From assembly GCF_037038585.1 (NCBI RefSeq), contig NC_092525.1:25068867-25132866 (forward strand): a stretch of 64,000 nucleotides of DNA, in the 5' to 3' direction. The stretch comes from Patagioenas fasciata. Taxonomy: Eukaryota > Chordata > Aves > Columbiformes > Columbidae. The translations under genes and the position numbers were made by a program. The notes beneath the pieces are model-generated. The model had not been told where the DNA came from, ran no database searches, and saw only the letters and a list, made by a program, of their open reading frames with translations. Below, piece after piece: positions 37,001 to 50,600 of the stretch; positions within the stretch are counted from its first letter, which is position 1; every line of letters begins with the position of its first letter.

Positions 37001-37585
37001 TTACATGATCTATCCACATTTTGAGTCTTTGTCCAAAATATATTTGGGAATTATTTATGGGGAGAAACAACATTTTCCAAATAATTATCTAATGATGTGT
37101 GCCTAAATTTACATTTAAATGCTCATGTAATTGACCTGATTTTTTCCAACAACACCTACACAATGTGGGAGCCTGGATACTTTATCTAAAAACAGAACAC
37201 CCAGCTAATTTTGAAGCCTAGCAATTATTGGCACTGCATTCTCTGCAGTGTTTGTGAAGGAATGAAAATTTGGAATAACATAGCAATCACGATAAAAAGA
37301 ACCAGTTTGAGAGATCAGGTCTCTATTCCTATAATTTAGTCAGCAAAACCAGGAAATACAGGAGCATTGATATTATACATGGAATATCTATGAATAAAAT
37401 TTCAATTGTTTCTAATCTGTTATTTTTCACTAAATTATTTATTTGGAAATCAATATCTGACATACAGCCTATAACCTCATATTTTGATGGGTTCCATTAC
37501 TATGTCAGAAGTGTTTATCTTCTTATTTGCAATAGAGGCTTGATCCTATCACAATGGGTGAAGACTGATAAAAATGCATACATTT

Positions 37586-37610
37586 AAAACAAACAAACAA
37601 ACACACACAC
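37586..37610. repeat. (AAAC)n / (AC)n compound microsatellite
   Basis: AAAC units pass into AC units with no interruption. It is a simple repeat and likely polymorphic in length. Confidence 0.85.
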
Positions 37611-37998
37611 TGCAACAATCAAAACCAAACAGACTACTGGGAAATCGATCTGATACATTATTTTAGCTTACAAATACTTGGCTTGGTGTGGACTTTCAGG
37701 GAGAACAGTGGGAGAATGGCAGGTAGCAAGTACTAAAACTTAGAGAAACAGCTTGTAAAAAACATAGAGAAAATATTCTAAAATTCTTAAACAAACAAAA
37801 AAGTCTAAAAACTTCTAAATATTGTACTACAATTTTCTGTTCTTTAAATTAACTCTTTTTTCCAGATCTTAATCTCTATTGCTCATTTAAAAAGAACCCT
37901 TAACAAGCATATTGCTGAAGCACAAAGCCAGATTAAGTCCCACCTTATTTAGGAATTTTACAAAATATATAGAGAAATCTCAGTGGATTATAAATATG

Positions 37999-38114
37999 AA
38001 AGAAAGAAAAAAAAAAACCAAAAACAAACAACAACCACAATTTGTTTGCTTTTGAAACATACCCTGTAAGAAAAACAAACAGACAAACAAAAACAACAAA
38101 CAAACAAAAACCCC
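37999..38114. repeat. A/C-rich low-complexity cluster
   Basis: Two A- and C-rich tracts (about 37999-38040 and 38070-38114), made of AAAC, AAC and A runs, are separated by a short stretch beginning TTTGTTTGC that can pair with the AAACAAAC arms. It is low-complexity DNA with no gene content. Confidence 0.7.
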
Positions 38115-41100
38115 ACATTTCACATTTGATGGAACTGAGGACTTTGTTTCAGTGGAACTGTGTGCTGGTAAATGAAAAATCTGTCATTCCAAAATGACAG
38201 ACTATAAGTTGAGATGGCAATCATTAGAGGATAACGTATGTCCTCAATTGTCTGCTGGCTCTTTATTTTGATATTATTGTATTACAGAGATGGCCAGGAA
38301 TACCAAGAACTCATACCTCTTTATCATGATGAACAGTGCATATTTGCCCTACTGAGCAGTTAAAGAACAGAAATGTCCCAAGAAATGACATCAGCAATAT
38401 TGAAAAGGAAATGTCCTGTTCTCAGCAGCTACCAACACAATAAACAATTCGCATACAAGCCTGTTGTGGACATTGCCATGGGCAGTAATAGTCTGGTTAA
38501 ATAAAATTATTTATTAAAGTCAGCAAAAATTAAAAGACTTAAACAACTGAAAAAAACCCAGCAACTTGACTGTACCTACCTTAGACCAGCTAATGGGTGT
38601 TCTGGAAACTTCTTTATGTGCTTGCCTTCCCATTCATTAGTTTTCCTCCTCCTTGTTTTCCCTCTTCTTTTTGTCTTTTGCCTAAAGAAAATCTGTATTC
38701 AGCAGCTAACATGGAATCCTGTCCAACACCTCTGATGGAAATTGATGCTTCAAAAAGCATTGATCACTATACATGCTTGTCACTCGTGGAACTGTTGATA
38801 AAAACATGCTCCACGCCTGCTTCCTAGCTGCCAGCAAATAACAGTCAATATCAGAAATAGATATCTCCTCTTTGATACATCCTTTGCATGTTTTTAAACT
38901 AGAGTTTTCTTAAAAGGAAAGTTGTGATTTAATAATAATAACAGTAGTAGCCTTTCTTGACTCACTTCTGAATCATGAGAATACAGTTACGCCCAACTTT
39001 AAAACTGCTTAAATGAGTCCCAAAATGCTGTACAGGTAACCAGAAATGATGTAAGGAATAAAGCGAAAATGTAAACTTTAAGAAATGTTCCACGTTTCAG
39101 ATGCTTGGACATTTTCTCTTATTATTATAACTCATTTTTAAATTTATAAACCCCACCTTTAAAAACATTAAAAAGTACATCTACTATTTTCACACAACAG
39201 GTAGGCAGTCAAAGTCTGATATCTCAGAGTGTGAATCTTTTGAACTGAGAACTTAGTGAGAGGTCAATATTCACAGATTTAATCCTATGGGTCCATCGAT
39301 TCCACCACATTTGTTAAAATATTCAAGAATTCTTGTTTTGCTACTAGGCAGACTTGCATATTATCTTTGAACATAGTTCAAAATACAGCTATTCAATACA
39401 AATATTACAAAGGCCTAGTTAAATGGTTGAGTTTCTTGGAAGCACAGCTGAAAATGTCCAAACACTCAAAAACCGGAAGTGGCTTTGGCCCTCAGAACCA
39501 CCTGAGCCTCTAGAGCAGTTAAGGGTCTGAAAATCACAACACACGTTGCAAATATTAAATCCACACCTATCACACTGTTCTTTAAATCATTCTGTAACTC
39601 CAAGTATCTTCCTTCTTGCTAGGTTAAAACTTATGATGCTTTTTGTTTGATCTAGAAAAAAAACAAACAAACAAACACTTGGATCCAAAATGTATTTATC
39701 TGATGAAAATGAAAAATTCAATATCATTAGCAGATGAAACATACCACAGTTGATGTATTCTTATGCAAAGTATTACAAACAAATAGCAATACTTTTCAAG
39801 CTTGTAGTATTTTTTCTAGAGTTTTCACTGATATAAACTCTGAAGTCACCACATGCTGCTGGGGAAAGGACAGGAACATGCATTCTCTGCTGTGTTGAGC
39901 TTACTCCACGTTAGCCACAACATACTTCAATAATTTCTTATATGTGATAAATCACACTAAATAACCTCCAGTTAACTATTCTGTCCTCTATGGATAGCAG
40001 GTATCATGGTCCTTGTGTATTTGTCATTACTCATGGCAGACTTTGCATCTTTGATAGAGACAGCTGTTAGAAATTTTTTTTTGACAAATTTTATTGTTCT
40101 GATTATCCCTCAAGAAAAACACAGTCAAATTTTCAACAGACTAAGCATTTTAGACAATAAAAGATACATCTTTGTGTAAATGTTTGCATCATCTGCTCTA
40201 CTACTACGGTAGGTGTGGATGAATGCTTTTTAATTTTCAGGTGATTAGAAACATTTCCTTTTCTATCCATGTTCTTAGGAGATACAAGACTACGTTTTCA
40301 AGTCCCTTTTTCTTGATAAACTGTTCGTGAAAGAACATATACCTGCAAAAACATAATTTGTTTTGCTACTGATACAAATGTAGCAAGTATTTCTACTTAT
40401 CAGCTAAGCTCACATTCTGCACTCTGAGCTCTGAAAATATCAGAGGAAAGATTACTCACAATAAATAAGCATCAGAATCCAAAGCTGGGTAACCATCTCT
40501 TGTGTTAGAGTTACATCTGAAATGAAAAACTGAAGTAAAATGCACATAAAAAGATACTACTGTAACTGGATTGCTGCTGTAAGTAAAGAATAGTAGTTGG
40601 CTTTGCAGGCAGTGAGGTGTTTTTGCTCTTCTAGAGCAGAAAATACTGGTTTGGGATTCTAGGAGGCATTTCTGTCCTTGGCACAATATACTGTGGTATT
40701 CCTTTGTGTAGCAATGGATGTTACTGCTTGCTAGGTAGGGAAGTGGTTTCTAGCTTCACTTCTTTTGCCATTAGAATGTTTTTTTTTTTTTGCCTTTCCA
40801 TGTTTTTAAATGCAAAGGAGAAAGTAAATTACAAAAAATGCAAAAGATATATGTAACTCAAAGACTTCAGACTTAGCACATTGAGCAAGACGGAGTGCTT
40901 CATGTATAATGAATAGAACAGTCTGAAGTTTTATGTTCTTTGCCTGCCCTTTTCCTTCCTGCCAAGGATGCTACACAATATTGTCTTGTAGCTGCTACTC
41001 AAGCCAGGATTTAGAAAATGCCTGACAGTGTAAACATTTATTGAGAAATGAATTTATGTCATGAAAAATAACTCAAAACAATTCAAAAGTGGAAAAGAAA

Positions 41101-43794
41101 TGTAATATGGAACTAACTGCCTAAAAGCAAGAACAGTTTTTTTTCTGAAAAACAGAATCTCTACTACTCAGCTATTCTAATGGTGTGCCTTTGAATATGT
41201 TAAGAAAATAAGTACTGAAGTAACTGTTACCTGTACTTCTAAACCATTTGCAGTGAGGTCACACTAGTGCTTCAAGATCCTCAAGAAAAACTCCAGGCTA
41301 ATTGACAGTATGTTAAAACTTGTCACAGTAAAAGCTGGAAATTATCCAGGCTAAACAGAATAGTAAAATGAAGTGTGGATTGCAGATGAGGCAGAGAACA
41401 TTGTCTCATTTTTCCATGTTTGTCACACAATACTCAACTGTCCTTCAGGGACCTGCTGTTTCCGACATTCTTGATAGTGGGCTGCTTTCTCCTGACAAAA
41501 TGAAAGAATTGTTGCTGATGATATTGGAAAATATTTAGAGAGAGACCGGTATCAGTATACAATGCAATAGGGTTGGAGTTACCAGTAATTCAATACGTCT
41601 TTTAAAAGTTGATGCAGTAATGAAATTGGTTTTAATGCCAGGGTTGTGATCTTACATTTCTGGTTATGACTTTGCTGCAAGGTGCTTTAGTAATAGTTCT
41701 ATATATTTTTTTACTGGGCACTTGCTTCTAGTGTGGAAATAACCTACCTTGGACATGTCCCCTGACCTTGGTTCCAGTCAGTACTCAGGCCACTTCATGA
41801 CCACAAACCCTGTCATGTAAACCAGAGAGTACGTAATATTCATAAAGTCTTGCTGCACATTGATTTGCTGTATGGCAGCAGTATTACAACGGTTGATTTG
41901 TTTCAGCTTGTTGGTGAGGAAATCCTATACATCAGTGACTGTAGTTAAAAAAAGCACAACCAAACAAAAACTATAAAGAAAAAAAAAGTGCATAGGACAG
42001 GTTTGCAGAATACACTGTTACTTTGCCAAAGTATGATAAAGCATAAACCTGTGGTAAAACAGATTTAAAAGAACCTGTATAGGACTGACCTTATATATTC
42101 ATGCTTTCAGAAAACACTGACTCTCTTGAGAAATGAATATGAGAGAGATCTTTAGAAGAACATAAGGGTTGGAAGTTCTTCAAATATTTAATTTTACTTA
42201 ATCCTAATGCTCTTCAAGGCAGGGACCTTTCTAGATATTTGGCAATTATAGATGATTCTATTTATAAGTTCTTGCAGGTTCAAACAATTAAAACATCCAG
42301 GAAAAAAGACCGAGAGTCCTGAATGATCTAGTAGGTGTCCAGTCCTAAGTTAATGCACAGTGGAGAGTTTTAGACTAAAGGAGTAAAAACTCACCTCAGT
42401 GTTTCAGCCCTCATCTAAAACTTTCATTTGAACACTGCGAGTAGAGTCACCAGAAGATATCATGTTATAGTTGACTGTAATTGAAGAGTGAAATGTAAAA
42501 GTTCTAGAAAAATTTGCTACTAGTTGTAATATTGTTCTCATTCATATATGGCCAAATTCCTCCAACTCAGCTAACTCTATGTACTCTTAAAAAAGTACTT
42601 TTCCTTCTCTCAGGAAAGGGAATCCATGTTCATAGTTACTTTAGATCTTAGACCTCCTAACATCCCTGTATTTAACTTGCATATTTTGATTTCTCCCACT
42701 GAAACCAGTGATAGAAGATAAATTCTCAGTGTCTGCAAGATTCAGTAAGATAATTCTTGAGACCTTAATCCTGAGTAGATCCAGCCATGTATTTCTTTTT
42801 AGATTCCTGTAGTGGTCTTACTGTTGGTTTCTGAACAACAGTGAGCTTAGAAACAAATTTTCCAAGTAAGAAGTGTAGTAGGAAACTGGTAGATTTTAAG
42901 AACTAATCTAATTTTTTAACAGTTACTAGTTTGATTAGAATTTAAAAGTATTTTAAACATTTGAATGGTTTAGTTTCCTTAATTCTTAGGAATTTTGTCC
43001 TTATTATGCTTTCTTTTGGGGTCGTTATGTACACAGCTGAACCCATCTGAAAAACTAGAATCTGTGAGCAGAAGATGAACAATTTGAGAGTATAATGCTC
43101 TTATTTATTGGCTAGCACATGCAAAAGTTATCTAGGATTTAATGGTCTACTCAACAGAGGGTTTGTAGGCTCGCTGCCTGGGATAAGATACCCATAGAGC
43201 CTTTGGTGGCAGCTGTCAGGAGAGAAAGGCTTGACCTGTACTGCTTTCCGAAATAGGTTTGTGATGTTGTTGTTGACTTCCCATCTTCTATCAGTTGCCT
43301 GTTAGGACTTTATACCTTACCCTGCTGGTGTTTTTTTCCTGTTGAATACCAGAACAGCTAACAATCCCCATTGTAACAACTCTACCTGTGAAGCTAATTT
43401 TACCTTTGTCTTCTGTGGCTCTGCTCCGCAGCATCTCTCACAGCTTTCTTACAGCACAACAGAACCATACATGGCTTGGCCAACATATCAGACTGAGGCC
43501 TTGGGTCCTTGGAAGATGGGCAGTACTGAGGGATGAGGGGTTTCCTGATCCATGACTATTTCCTGTCAATAGTCAGAACTAATATTATCTGAAGCATAGT
43601 AAGTAAAGATGTTGAATAAGTCTGCGGGTTATCATATTTCTCAAACTGATTAGAGGTGAGATTAAGGGTGTGAAAATTGAGAGTAAAACTGTCCTTTTCA
43701 CTTTCACAGATATGATCACATGCAATAGTTGGTATTCAGAAACTGCAGGGAAGCTGGTGTCCTGTGAGACGTGTGTATTGTATTTTACCTGACC

Positions 43795-43814
43795 TTTTTT
43801 TTTTTTTTTTTTTT
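43795..43814. repeat. Poly(T) run of 20
   Basis: An uninterrupted T20 tract, the longest homopolymer noticed in the window. Reading it as the poly(A) tail of a minus-strand retrocopy was considered, but no gene-like body lies on its right-hand side. Confidence 0.85.
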
Positions 43815-46095
43815 AATTTAAGTGAACTTTTTGGAAACATCCTTGGCTTATAAGCATATTTATTTGCTTTTATATACCTGAATAAGATTAAGTAAATGTT
43901 GAAAGGTGTTTTTCGTATTGAAGAGATTCTTGGGCTGATGTTAATTATCTTTCAAAAGGGATCTAAGTCACAAGTTATGAAAGCTGTCATTAGCATGTAG
44001 TTAGACATTAAGTGGATGCATTTTGTTCTTTTACCTGTGCTTGCTGGTTAGTTCTGATAATAAATAAAATCCTGGGATTGTGTGGTAGAAAGCTCATGAT
44101 TCAGAATTTGTCTGGCTGACATCTTAAGATCAACTGAATCAGTAAGGATCTTCAGGCTGGAAGACCCCCTGAATGTATTATTGGAGTATCTAGCTAGGTT
44201 TGAGGATGATGTAGAGTTTGTTTGTTGGAGACTTGAAGAAAAAGCTACTGAAATTCCAGTATTGCCTGCAATCTTTATTTTTTAACCATCTGGCTCTTAG
44301 CTAGTGCATTCAGTTTTGTCTGTTCTGTCTTGTGCTGCATCTGACCTTTTGTCTTTGTTATACCCTTGTAAGCTTTAAGAACTTTGTAACTGCTTTTCTC
44401 CATTAGTTTTATGTTTAAACATTAAAGTTGTGTGATGCTTTTATATGGATGTTATAAATTTCTTCGACACTTTTAATCCTGAACTTCTCAGATTGAATAA
44501 ATAGTGGTTGTCCCAGATTTTTGCAGTACTTTTTATATCTAAGTGGTAGATATGTGGAGGGAGCTGTAATCTAGTTATGTGAATTTCTAGGAGATGAGCA
44601 CTGGCTGTTCCTGGGTAACTTAGCAGAATTGTTCCTTTGAGGCAACTATTGGTTTTGGTCAGCAGTTTTTCATCATCATAGTTATAAAAAAGGCTTGTAC
44701 TTAGAAAAAACATTCCAAATAACTAATGGAAAAACAAAAACCGAAACAAAACCAACAAACAACCTTACTGCTATATGTTGTTTTTTCAGTTTGTTTGAAA
44801 AGAGTCTGTCCTGGAGATGTTGTTATTGGATCTTGGAAAAGAGCTAAGAGACTGACAGAAGAACAGAGTGGAAAGGAGGAAGCAGTGTAGGAGCAGTTGA
44901 AGCAATGATGCACTATAGGACAAAGAGCACGAGTGAAAGGAACAGAGAAAAATACACTTTTTTTTCTTAAAAGTGTTGACTGGAGAGTTGGTCAGTACAA
45001 CACTGCAATTAGAAATGCTGGTGTGCGCTTTGTTACCATTAATGTTTTCATTTGAGAAGATGCAACCAAGAGAGGTGGTTTTTTTTCTTGGTTTGATTTC
45101 ATGCTAATTATTATTGAGTTAGTCTAAAGACCCAATATTGAACTAATATGTCTAGAATTTTCAAATACATCATTGCTAGAATTTTTTTGGCCTATATACT
45201 GTCCTCATTATGATGAGTTTATTAGCATTCGCTGTTGGCTTTTCTGCCTTTAAATAGTATCATTCTTTGGAGTCTAGTCACTCAAAGTATGAAGTGGAAT
45301 GATACTTTCTGCAGTCTTTCCTGCATATCAAAGTACAACAAATCTCTTGCCAAAAGTTTTTGATAATGATGTGTAACAAGTTTAGTGTAGGCAGGGCAGA
45401 AGAATATTTTTGGATGCACTTGAAAGCTTGCAGAAAATCCCCCAAACCATTTTATTTTATCTCAAACTCAGATACAGAACAGGCTGCTTGATATCCAAGT
45501 CAGCAGTCCCAATGAGCTGAAATTGACAGAAATTCTGATATCTGTCAACTCCTATTTCTATTTAGGGATAATTAATAGACTAAGCTATAGAGAACATAAA
45601 TTGTCTAATGGAAAATATAAGAAGGCTGATGTTTCCTCAGATAAATACAGACAGTCATTGCTTTGGAGAATTTTTCATGTGAGAATAAACGCTTTCAAAT
45701 AAGCCTGAAACTTTGAGAAATCAATATGGAGACTAAAGAAGGGGCAGCATGGCAGCAGCTTTTCTCTGTGTTGGTAATTAATCTTGCTGTAGGCATTCTG
45801 TGCCAGCTAGAGTTTACCCAGCGTGTACTGAAAGAAACAGAGGTCTGTTCTGCAGTTACTAAAGTGATGAACAGTCCATATAATGTCAGGCATGGATATT
45901 TGTTATGGTCTTTATCACATAACAAAATAATTCGATTTTTCTTCAAAAATTTGAAGAAAAGATTTTGTATCTTGTTGCTGCAGTCAGTGATAAAGCTGTT
46001 CTCACTTTTTTTTTGGGGGAGGGATATATAGAGTAACTGAAAAGCACTCTAATATTATGTGATTAATAAATGTGAGTGGAGTTAATGAGCAGCAT

Positions 46096-46115
46096 CTGTT
46101 CTTCTAGAAGAACAG
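46096..46115. promoter_or_regulatory. Perfect 20-bp palindrome with heat-shock-like core
   Basis: CTGTTCTTCT is followed at once by its exact reverse complement, AGAAGAACAG. The centre TTCTAGAA has the TTCnnGAA layout of a heat-shock factor dimer site. The outer TGTTCT and AGAACA are steroid-receptor half-sites, but in the opposite orientation to a classical response element. Functional assignment is inference; the palindrome itself is visible directly. Confidence 0.5.
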
Positions 46116-47374
46116 CTTGATAGAGCTGTCCATTCTTGAAGATGAAGGATGTTTGTGGCAGTAGTTGTGGGCTAAAACAGTTATTAGTTTCTTAGAAGAG
46201 GAATCTGCTTCAGTTAAACTAGCAAGGTTCACTGATTAAGAGTAGATTCTGTCATTCTTGTATCCTAATTTATCAACACATGAGCTGATCAGTTTGGGTT
46301 TTGTCTAGATGCATACAAAATAAATGAACAGAACTTGCTAGAAGTGGGTCAGCTTGGATATTTGACAAGTTTGATCACTTTGAATTTTACATGTGGTTTC
46401 ACTGACAGTTAATTGTGTGAAATAGTTGATGGTTCTGTTATAGAAACACCATGAGTAGAGTTTATTTTAAAACTTCTGGCATTGCAGGTTCAGGTTATGC
46501 TTTGTACTGGTTTGGGCACTCTGACTCAGAAGCGCAGTGGTACTGATAGCAATGCTGAGTCCGCTGCGTGAGGGGGATGAGGGCGAGGAAAGCAGACACA
46601 TCCTGCCACTGAGTGGTGATGGAGATGTGCTGCAGCAATTGCTGTAGCTTCGTTATTTTAATTAGTGCCTTTGCTGAAAGAGGTGATGGTTATTCCAGAT
46701 GGAAATTGTGATTGTCCCTGTCTGACACATTTCCCTTAGTGGTAGCTTCTTTTGGCAGACACTGTCTAGCTATTCTGGTTTCTTCCATCTTGCATTTCTT
46801 GTTCTCTCCTATCCATATTCAGATGCACTGATTTGATTCTCTTTGCATGCATTTGAACCTGCAGGAGGAGGAGCAGACTTGGCTCATTATATTTTCCTTT
46901 CAAATCGCACAGTAGGTGTGTTCTTTTTTGCATAAGGTGTTGGCACTTGCTTACACAGCTTTGAAGCCAGTTTCTTCTCTTTATTCTTTTCCTGTCTCTT
47001 TCAGAATAAAACCCATGTAGCTTTTCATGAAATACCTGGAAAGCAGCAAATGAGTAACATCATCTGAGGCTATGCAGATATGAACTGGATGTATTTGCAG
47101 TGTGGTTGTTGCAGACGAAGCACCTATCTACAGAAGTAGGCCATTTCTGTGAAGTACTATACTGAGAGGAAAATCTTTAATTTTCTCAAACAGAGATGGC
47201 TCTGGAGCTATGTCCCTGTCATTCTAGTATCAACTATTGCAAGTATTTAGTGTAACTGTATTTCTCTACTCCAGTGATGCAAGATTCATCTTTGATGTGA
47301 GCGCACCATCAGTGGTCTTTTCTTTATATGCTATTCCTGCAGCAACAGCACAAACTTTACATCCTGTGTTTCGT

Positions 47375-47612
47375 TACAGAGACATAGAAACATAAAGATA
47401 TCTGGGTGGAATAAACTTGTGATGTCATCTAGTTTGTTCCATCATGGAGCAGGAACATAACCCTAACCAGTATTAGTCCACCTGTTTTTGAAAACCACCA
47501 ACCAAGGGTATTAATAGCCTACATAAATATCATGCTCCAGTGCCCACCTAAAATTTTAATTTAAGGCATTTCTTACAGTAAATGTAAATTTCTTTTGCTG
47601 CGAATGAAGTTG
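47375..47612 (-). mobile_element. Probable ancient CR1 3'-end fragment
   Basis: The order of degraded blocks follows a reverse-complemented CR1 tail: an AGAAACATA-like start, GTCATCTAG, a GTTCCATCATGGAGCAGG block where younger copies read TCCAACC..GCAGG, TTTTTGAAAACCACCA, CATGCTCCAGTGCCC, and finally CAGTAAATGTAAATTTCTTTTGCTGC. That last block resembles the CTAAATCTCCCTTGCTGC block common in old amniote CR1 families. Divergence is high, so family and borders are uncertain. It would predate the copies at 10 and 34 kb. Confidence 0.6.
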
Positions 47613-50600
47613 TTTAGTTTTTGCTTTTACATTCACTATAAATTAAGTGAACGAATGTGAGTTCTTTATGCAGCAGACTTGTGTTAGGACTTAGTCTTTT
47701 AAAGTGGTTTCTCATCTGTCTGTTCTGATCCTTTATTAGAAAATGCAACCTGCAATTTCTTTGCATCTTTCTCTAAAGTATGATGCCCATTCATCCAGAG
47801 GAAATCACCCCAGTGATGAGTGCCCTGGACTTCATGGGCTATTGCTACCAATGTGTCCTGTATAACAGCAAATCCTCCATTGTGTGCATGTGTGTGTTGT
47901 GTTCCTGCCACCTCCCTCATCCCCCAAGAGCATCAATTTGTTGATTTTGTGTTTTCAATTGATAACTTAAAATAATTCCACAGATTTTTATTTTGCAGTA
48001 CTGTTACCAAACCTATTTATTTGTTATGCATAGCATTTTTCCCTTAGTCAAACTGCTTCTTATTGTTTTAATGCTATTTCTCTAATTTACCATGAAAATC
48101 CTCTCCCAGAAATCCTAACTTCCACCACAACCCATGTTTTGCAAGCAACAATTCACTTGTAGCTTTGTTTCATTATATAGATTGCTTTTGTAAATACTGA
48201 ATAGTGCCAGACTGAAAATCAGGGAAGACCTATAGAAACTCCTCTTGACAGGTTTTTGTAGCTCAGGAATGAAATCTGAGTGATGCAAAGCAAAGGGTAT
48301 CCCCTGTGCTCTGAGCACTGTTGAGTGGTATTGTAACCATGGATGCTTTATGTTAATTGTAGATTAGTTTTTACTATGTATGATCTCATTCTAACAATCT
48401 TCTACATTTCAGGCAGCCTGTTTAAATCCTGCATTTTAGTTTAATGATTCATTCTAATTTTATGGCTTCTTTCTGAAATAACTGTATATTCACAAATATG
48501 GCAAAATATGTACATAGCTCTTAACGAGTTACAAAAATTATGTCATGGCTAAGTATATCTCACATTGGAGCTATGTATTTGTTCAGTGGTGGTTCATAGA
48601 GCTAATCAGAGCTTTTAATAGAGTATGCTCACATAACTTCATTACTAATATAAAAGCAGTGCCTATTTTGCGGAAAATCTAAATGAATGGTTCAGTTGGG
48701 ATGAAAAACAAAAAGACGGGAGGGAAGGGTACAAGAAATGATAATGCGGAAACAAAACATGGAACAAACAGTTGATGAATGGAGGCCTTATTTTCTATTA
48801 TCAGTACTAAAGACAAAAGAGCTGGGAAACAAGCTTGAATAGCTCTCAGCTTGACTGCAAGATGCTGAGGGTTGAGGGAATGCTGTCTGCCCTAGTGAAA
48901 CAAGAAAGAAATTTACTAAAATTCAGTTCGGTTTAGTAGAAATTGCTGGCAATAAAACATTGTCATGTGCAGTACTAATTTGCAAAAACTAGAGTAAATA
49001 TCCTGCAAAGCTTGAACAAAATTATGTACACGAGAAGGGAGATGATGGGGGTTTTAAAAGATACTGTTTATAAATTTTTTACAACTTGGTTTTATCTGCG
49101 GTAGATCACAGAAATCTAAATAAAACTTTACGTATGTATTATATACCTGAAAATGGGCATCATCAGACTGGATTTGTAAGTAGAAAAAGAGACAGGATTT
49201 TATTGTGCATTTCCTGGAAGAATGCTAATGCAGTCCAGGAATTGAACAGAATTGTGAAATGAGCTCTTTTAGATTTAATCTTTCACCTTGGATGCAAGAA
49301 CATTGTAGGACATCTGTATTTTGTTGTGACTATTCAGGGATGCTTTGGACCACAACTCTGCAATTGTTTTCATTTGAACTACATAGAAAGTAGTTTCCTG
49401 CTTGCCTTTTTTTTTTTTTTTGTCTTGAATAGCTCAAGGCATTCTTTAATGCATCTGGATATAATTGGAATTTTTAGACTGGACCAAAAAATAAGAAATA
49501 CTTGTGCTAATGCGTAAAATGCTTTTATCTTCAATTCTACACTTTATGATTCAGTCTATCAAGTATGCTGTTTAAATATTTATCACACATTATATATGTT
49601 TATAAAACGGCGTTTTCTCTGAGCATAACAGATACCGCGTATTAAAAGCTTGTAAGAAAGAAAGAAAAAAAAAGTCGGTAACATACCCACCGAAGCTGCA
49701 ACTGGTAGAGTGAATAGGAAAGATTTTTTTCACAGCTGAAGTTAAAACCTTTCAAAAACACGAAGCGGAAAATGCTCCGAACCTCTGAATTCTGAAAAAA
49801 AAGTGTTTTCCACAGACACAGGGTTTCAGGCTTTCATTTGAAGTCTAAGGTGAATAATGGCTCCTGGTGTTTTGGAGTTTGATTCAGGTTTTCCTTTTGT
49901 TTAAAGAAATTGCTCATGCAGGAAAACTTAGTGCTCACAGTTTCTGTCTGTGGTCAAGACATTTGCTTGTTGAACATATATGAAACACTGCTGCTTGCTT
50001 ACTACAATATTTTTTACTGTAACAATTCCTGGCTTTGTTGGGATTCATCAACAAAGCAGGCAGCTGGCTTTACTAGTGCTATTCTTCACATGAGCGAGGA
50101 AGTTTTAGTAGCAAAAAATTGCCATACATATAGACTAGAACCATTAATAACTTGGTAAGAAACTTTTGTTTAATGAGGGAGCATTTTTAAAAATAAGGCT
50201 TTACTTCAAATGATTCTCTCAAAAATCCATTAAACCTGAAGAGGTGAGGAAGCGTGTCAGCAACAGCTGTTCTCAGGAAGTCCTGTGTGTTAGGAGCTAT
50301 TATTGGAAATTGAAGGTCAAGCAAAACAACTGTGTTCACTTGATATCATGCATGTGTCCTTCACCCAGTATAAGTCAAGGAGCTTCTCATGCCTATTGCA
50401 CTGTAGAAAGCAAATAAGACTGCAATAATATTACATCTAATAATATTTGTAGTTGGAATTTAAGAGTTTGTCACAGTAATTGTAATGAAATGTAATCACT
50501 TAAAAGAAGGGTGCTATTTAGTGTTTTCTGGTAACCTCAAAAGGCATGGTAAACTTATTTTTAGCCTTTTGGCTGATCATTGCAGGAGAGATAACCAGGG

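Larger units (their letters stand above)
34096..47374. other. AT-rich DNA with no recognisable gene
   Basis: No exon, RNA gene or clear repeat family is supported. The stretch contains (AAAC)n-type tracts at 37586-37610, 37999-38114 and 39655-39677, a T20 run at 43795-43814 and a 20-bp palindrome near 46.1 kb. A slightly GC-richer patch at about 34980-35110 carries GCCAGGAACC twice, 28 bases apart, with no family match. Sampled rows change from C excess or balance to G excess around 40-41.5 kb. Confidence 0.55.

Noticed and set aside
42140..42260. Possible CR1 remnant (AGAACATAAGGGTTGGAAG, later GCAGGGACCT)
   Set aside because: Only two short blocks resemble a CR1 tail. The intervening order and the terminal units are missing.
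43795..43814. T20 run as the poly(A) tail of a processed pseudogene
   Set aside because: No gene-like or repeat-like body and no target-site duplication could be recognised next to it.
44130..44220. Possible CR1 remnant (CAGGCTGGAAGACCCCC)
   Set aside because: A single weak similarity with no following CR1 blocks. Not supported.
47699..47920. 73-codon minus-strand frame containing THHWGDFLWMNGHH
   Set aside because: It looks protein-like at first because of its Trp/His content, but I recognise no family, and there is no splice signal, neighbouring exon or retrocopy feature. A protein database search would decide.
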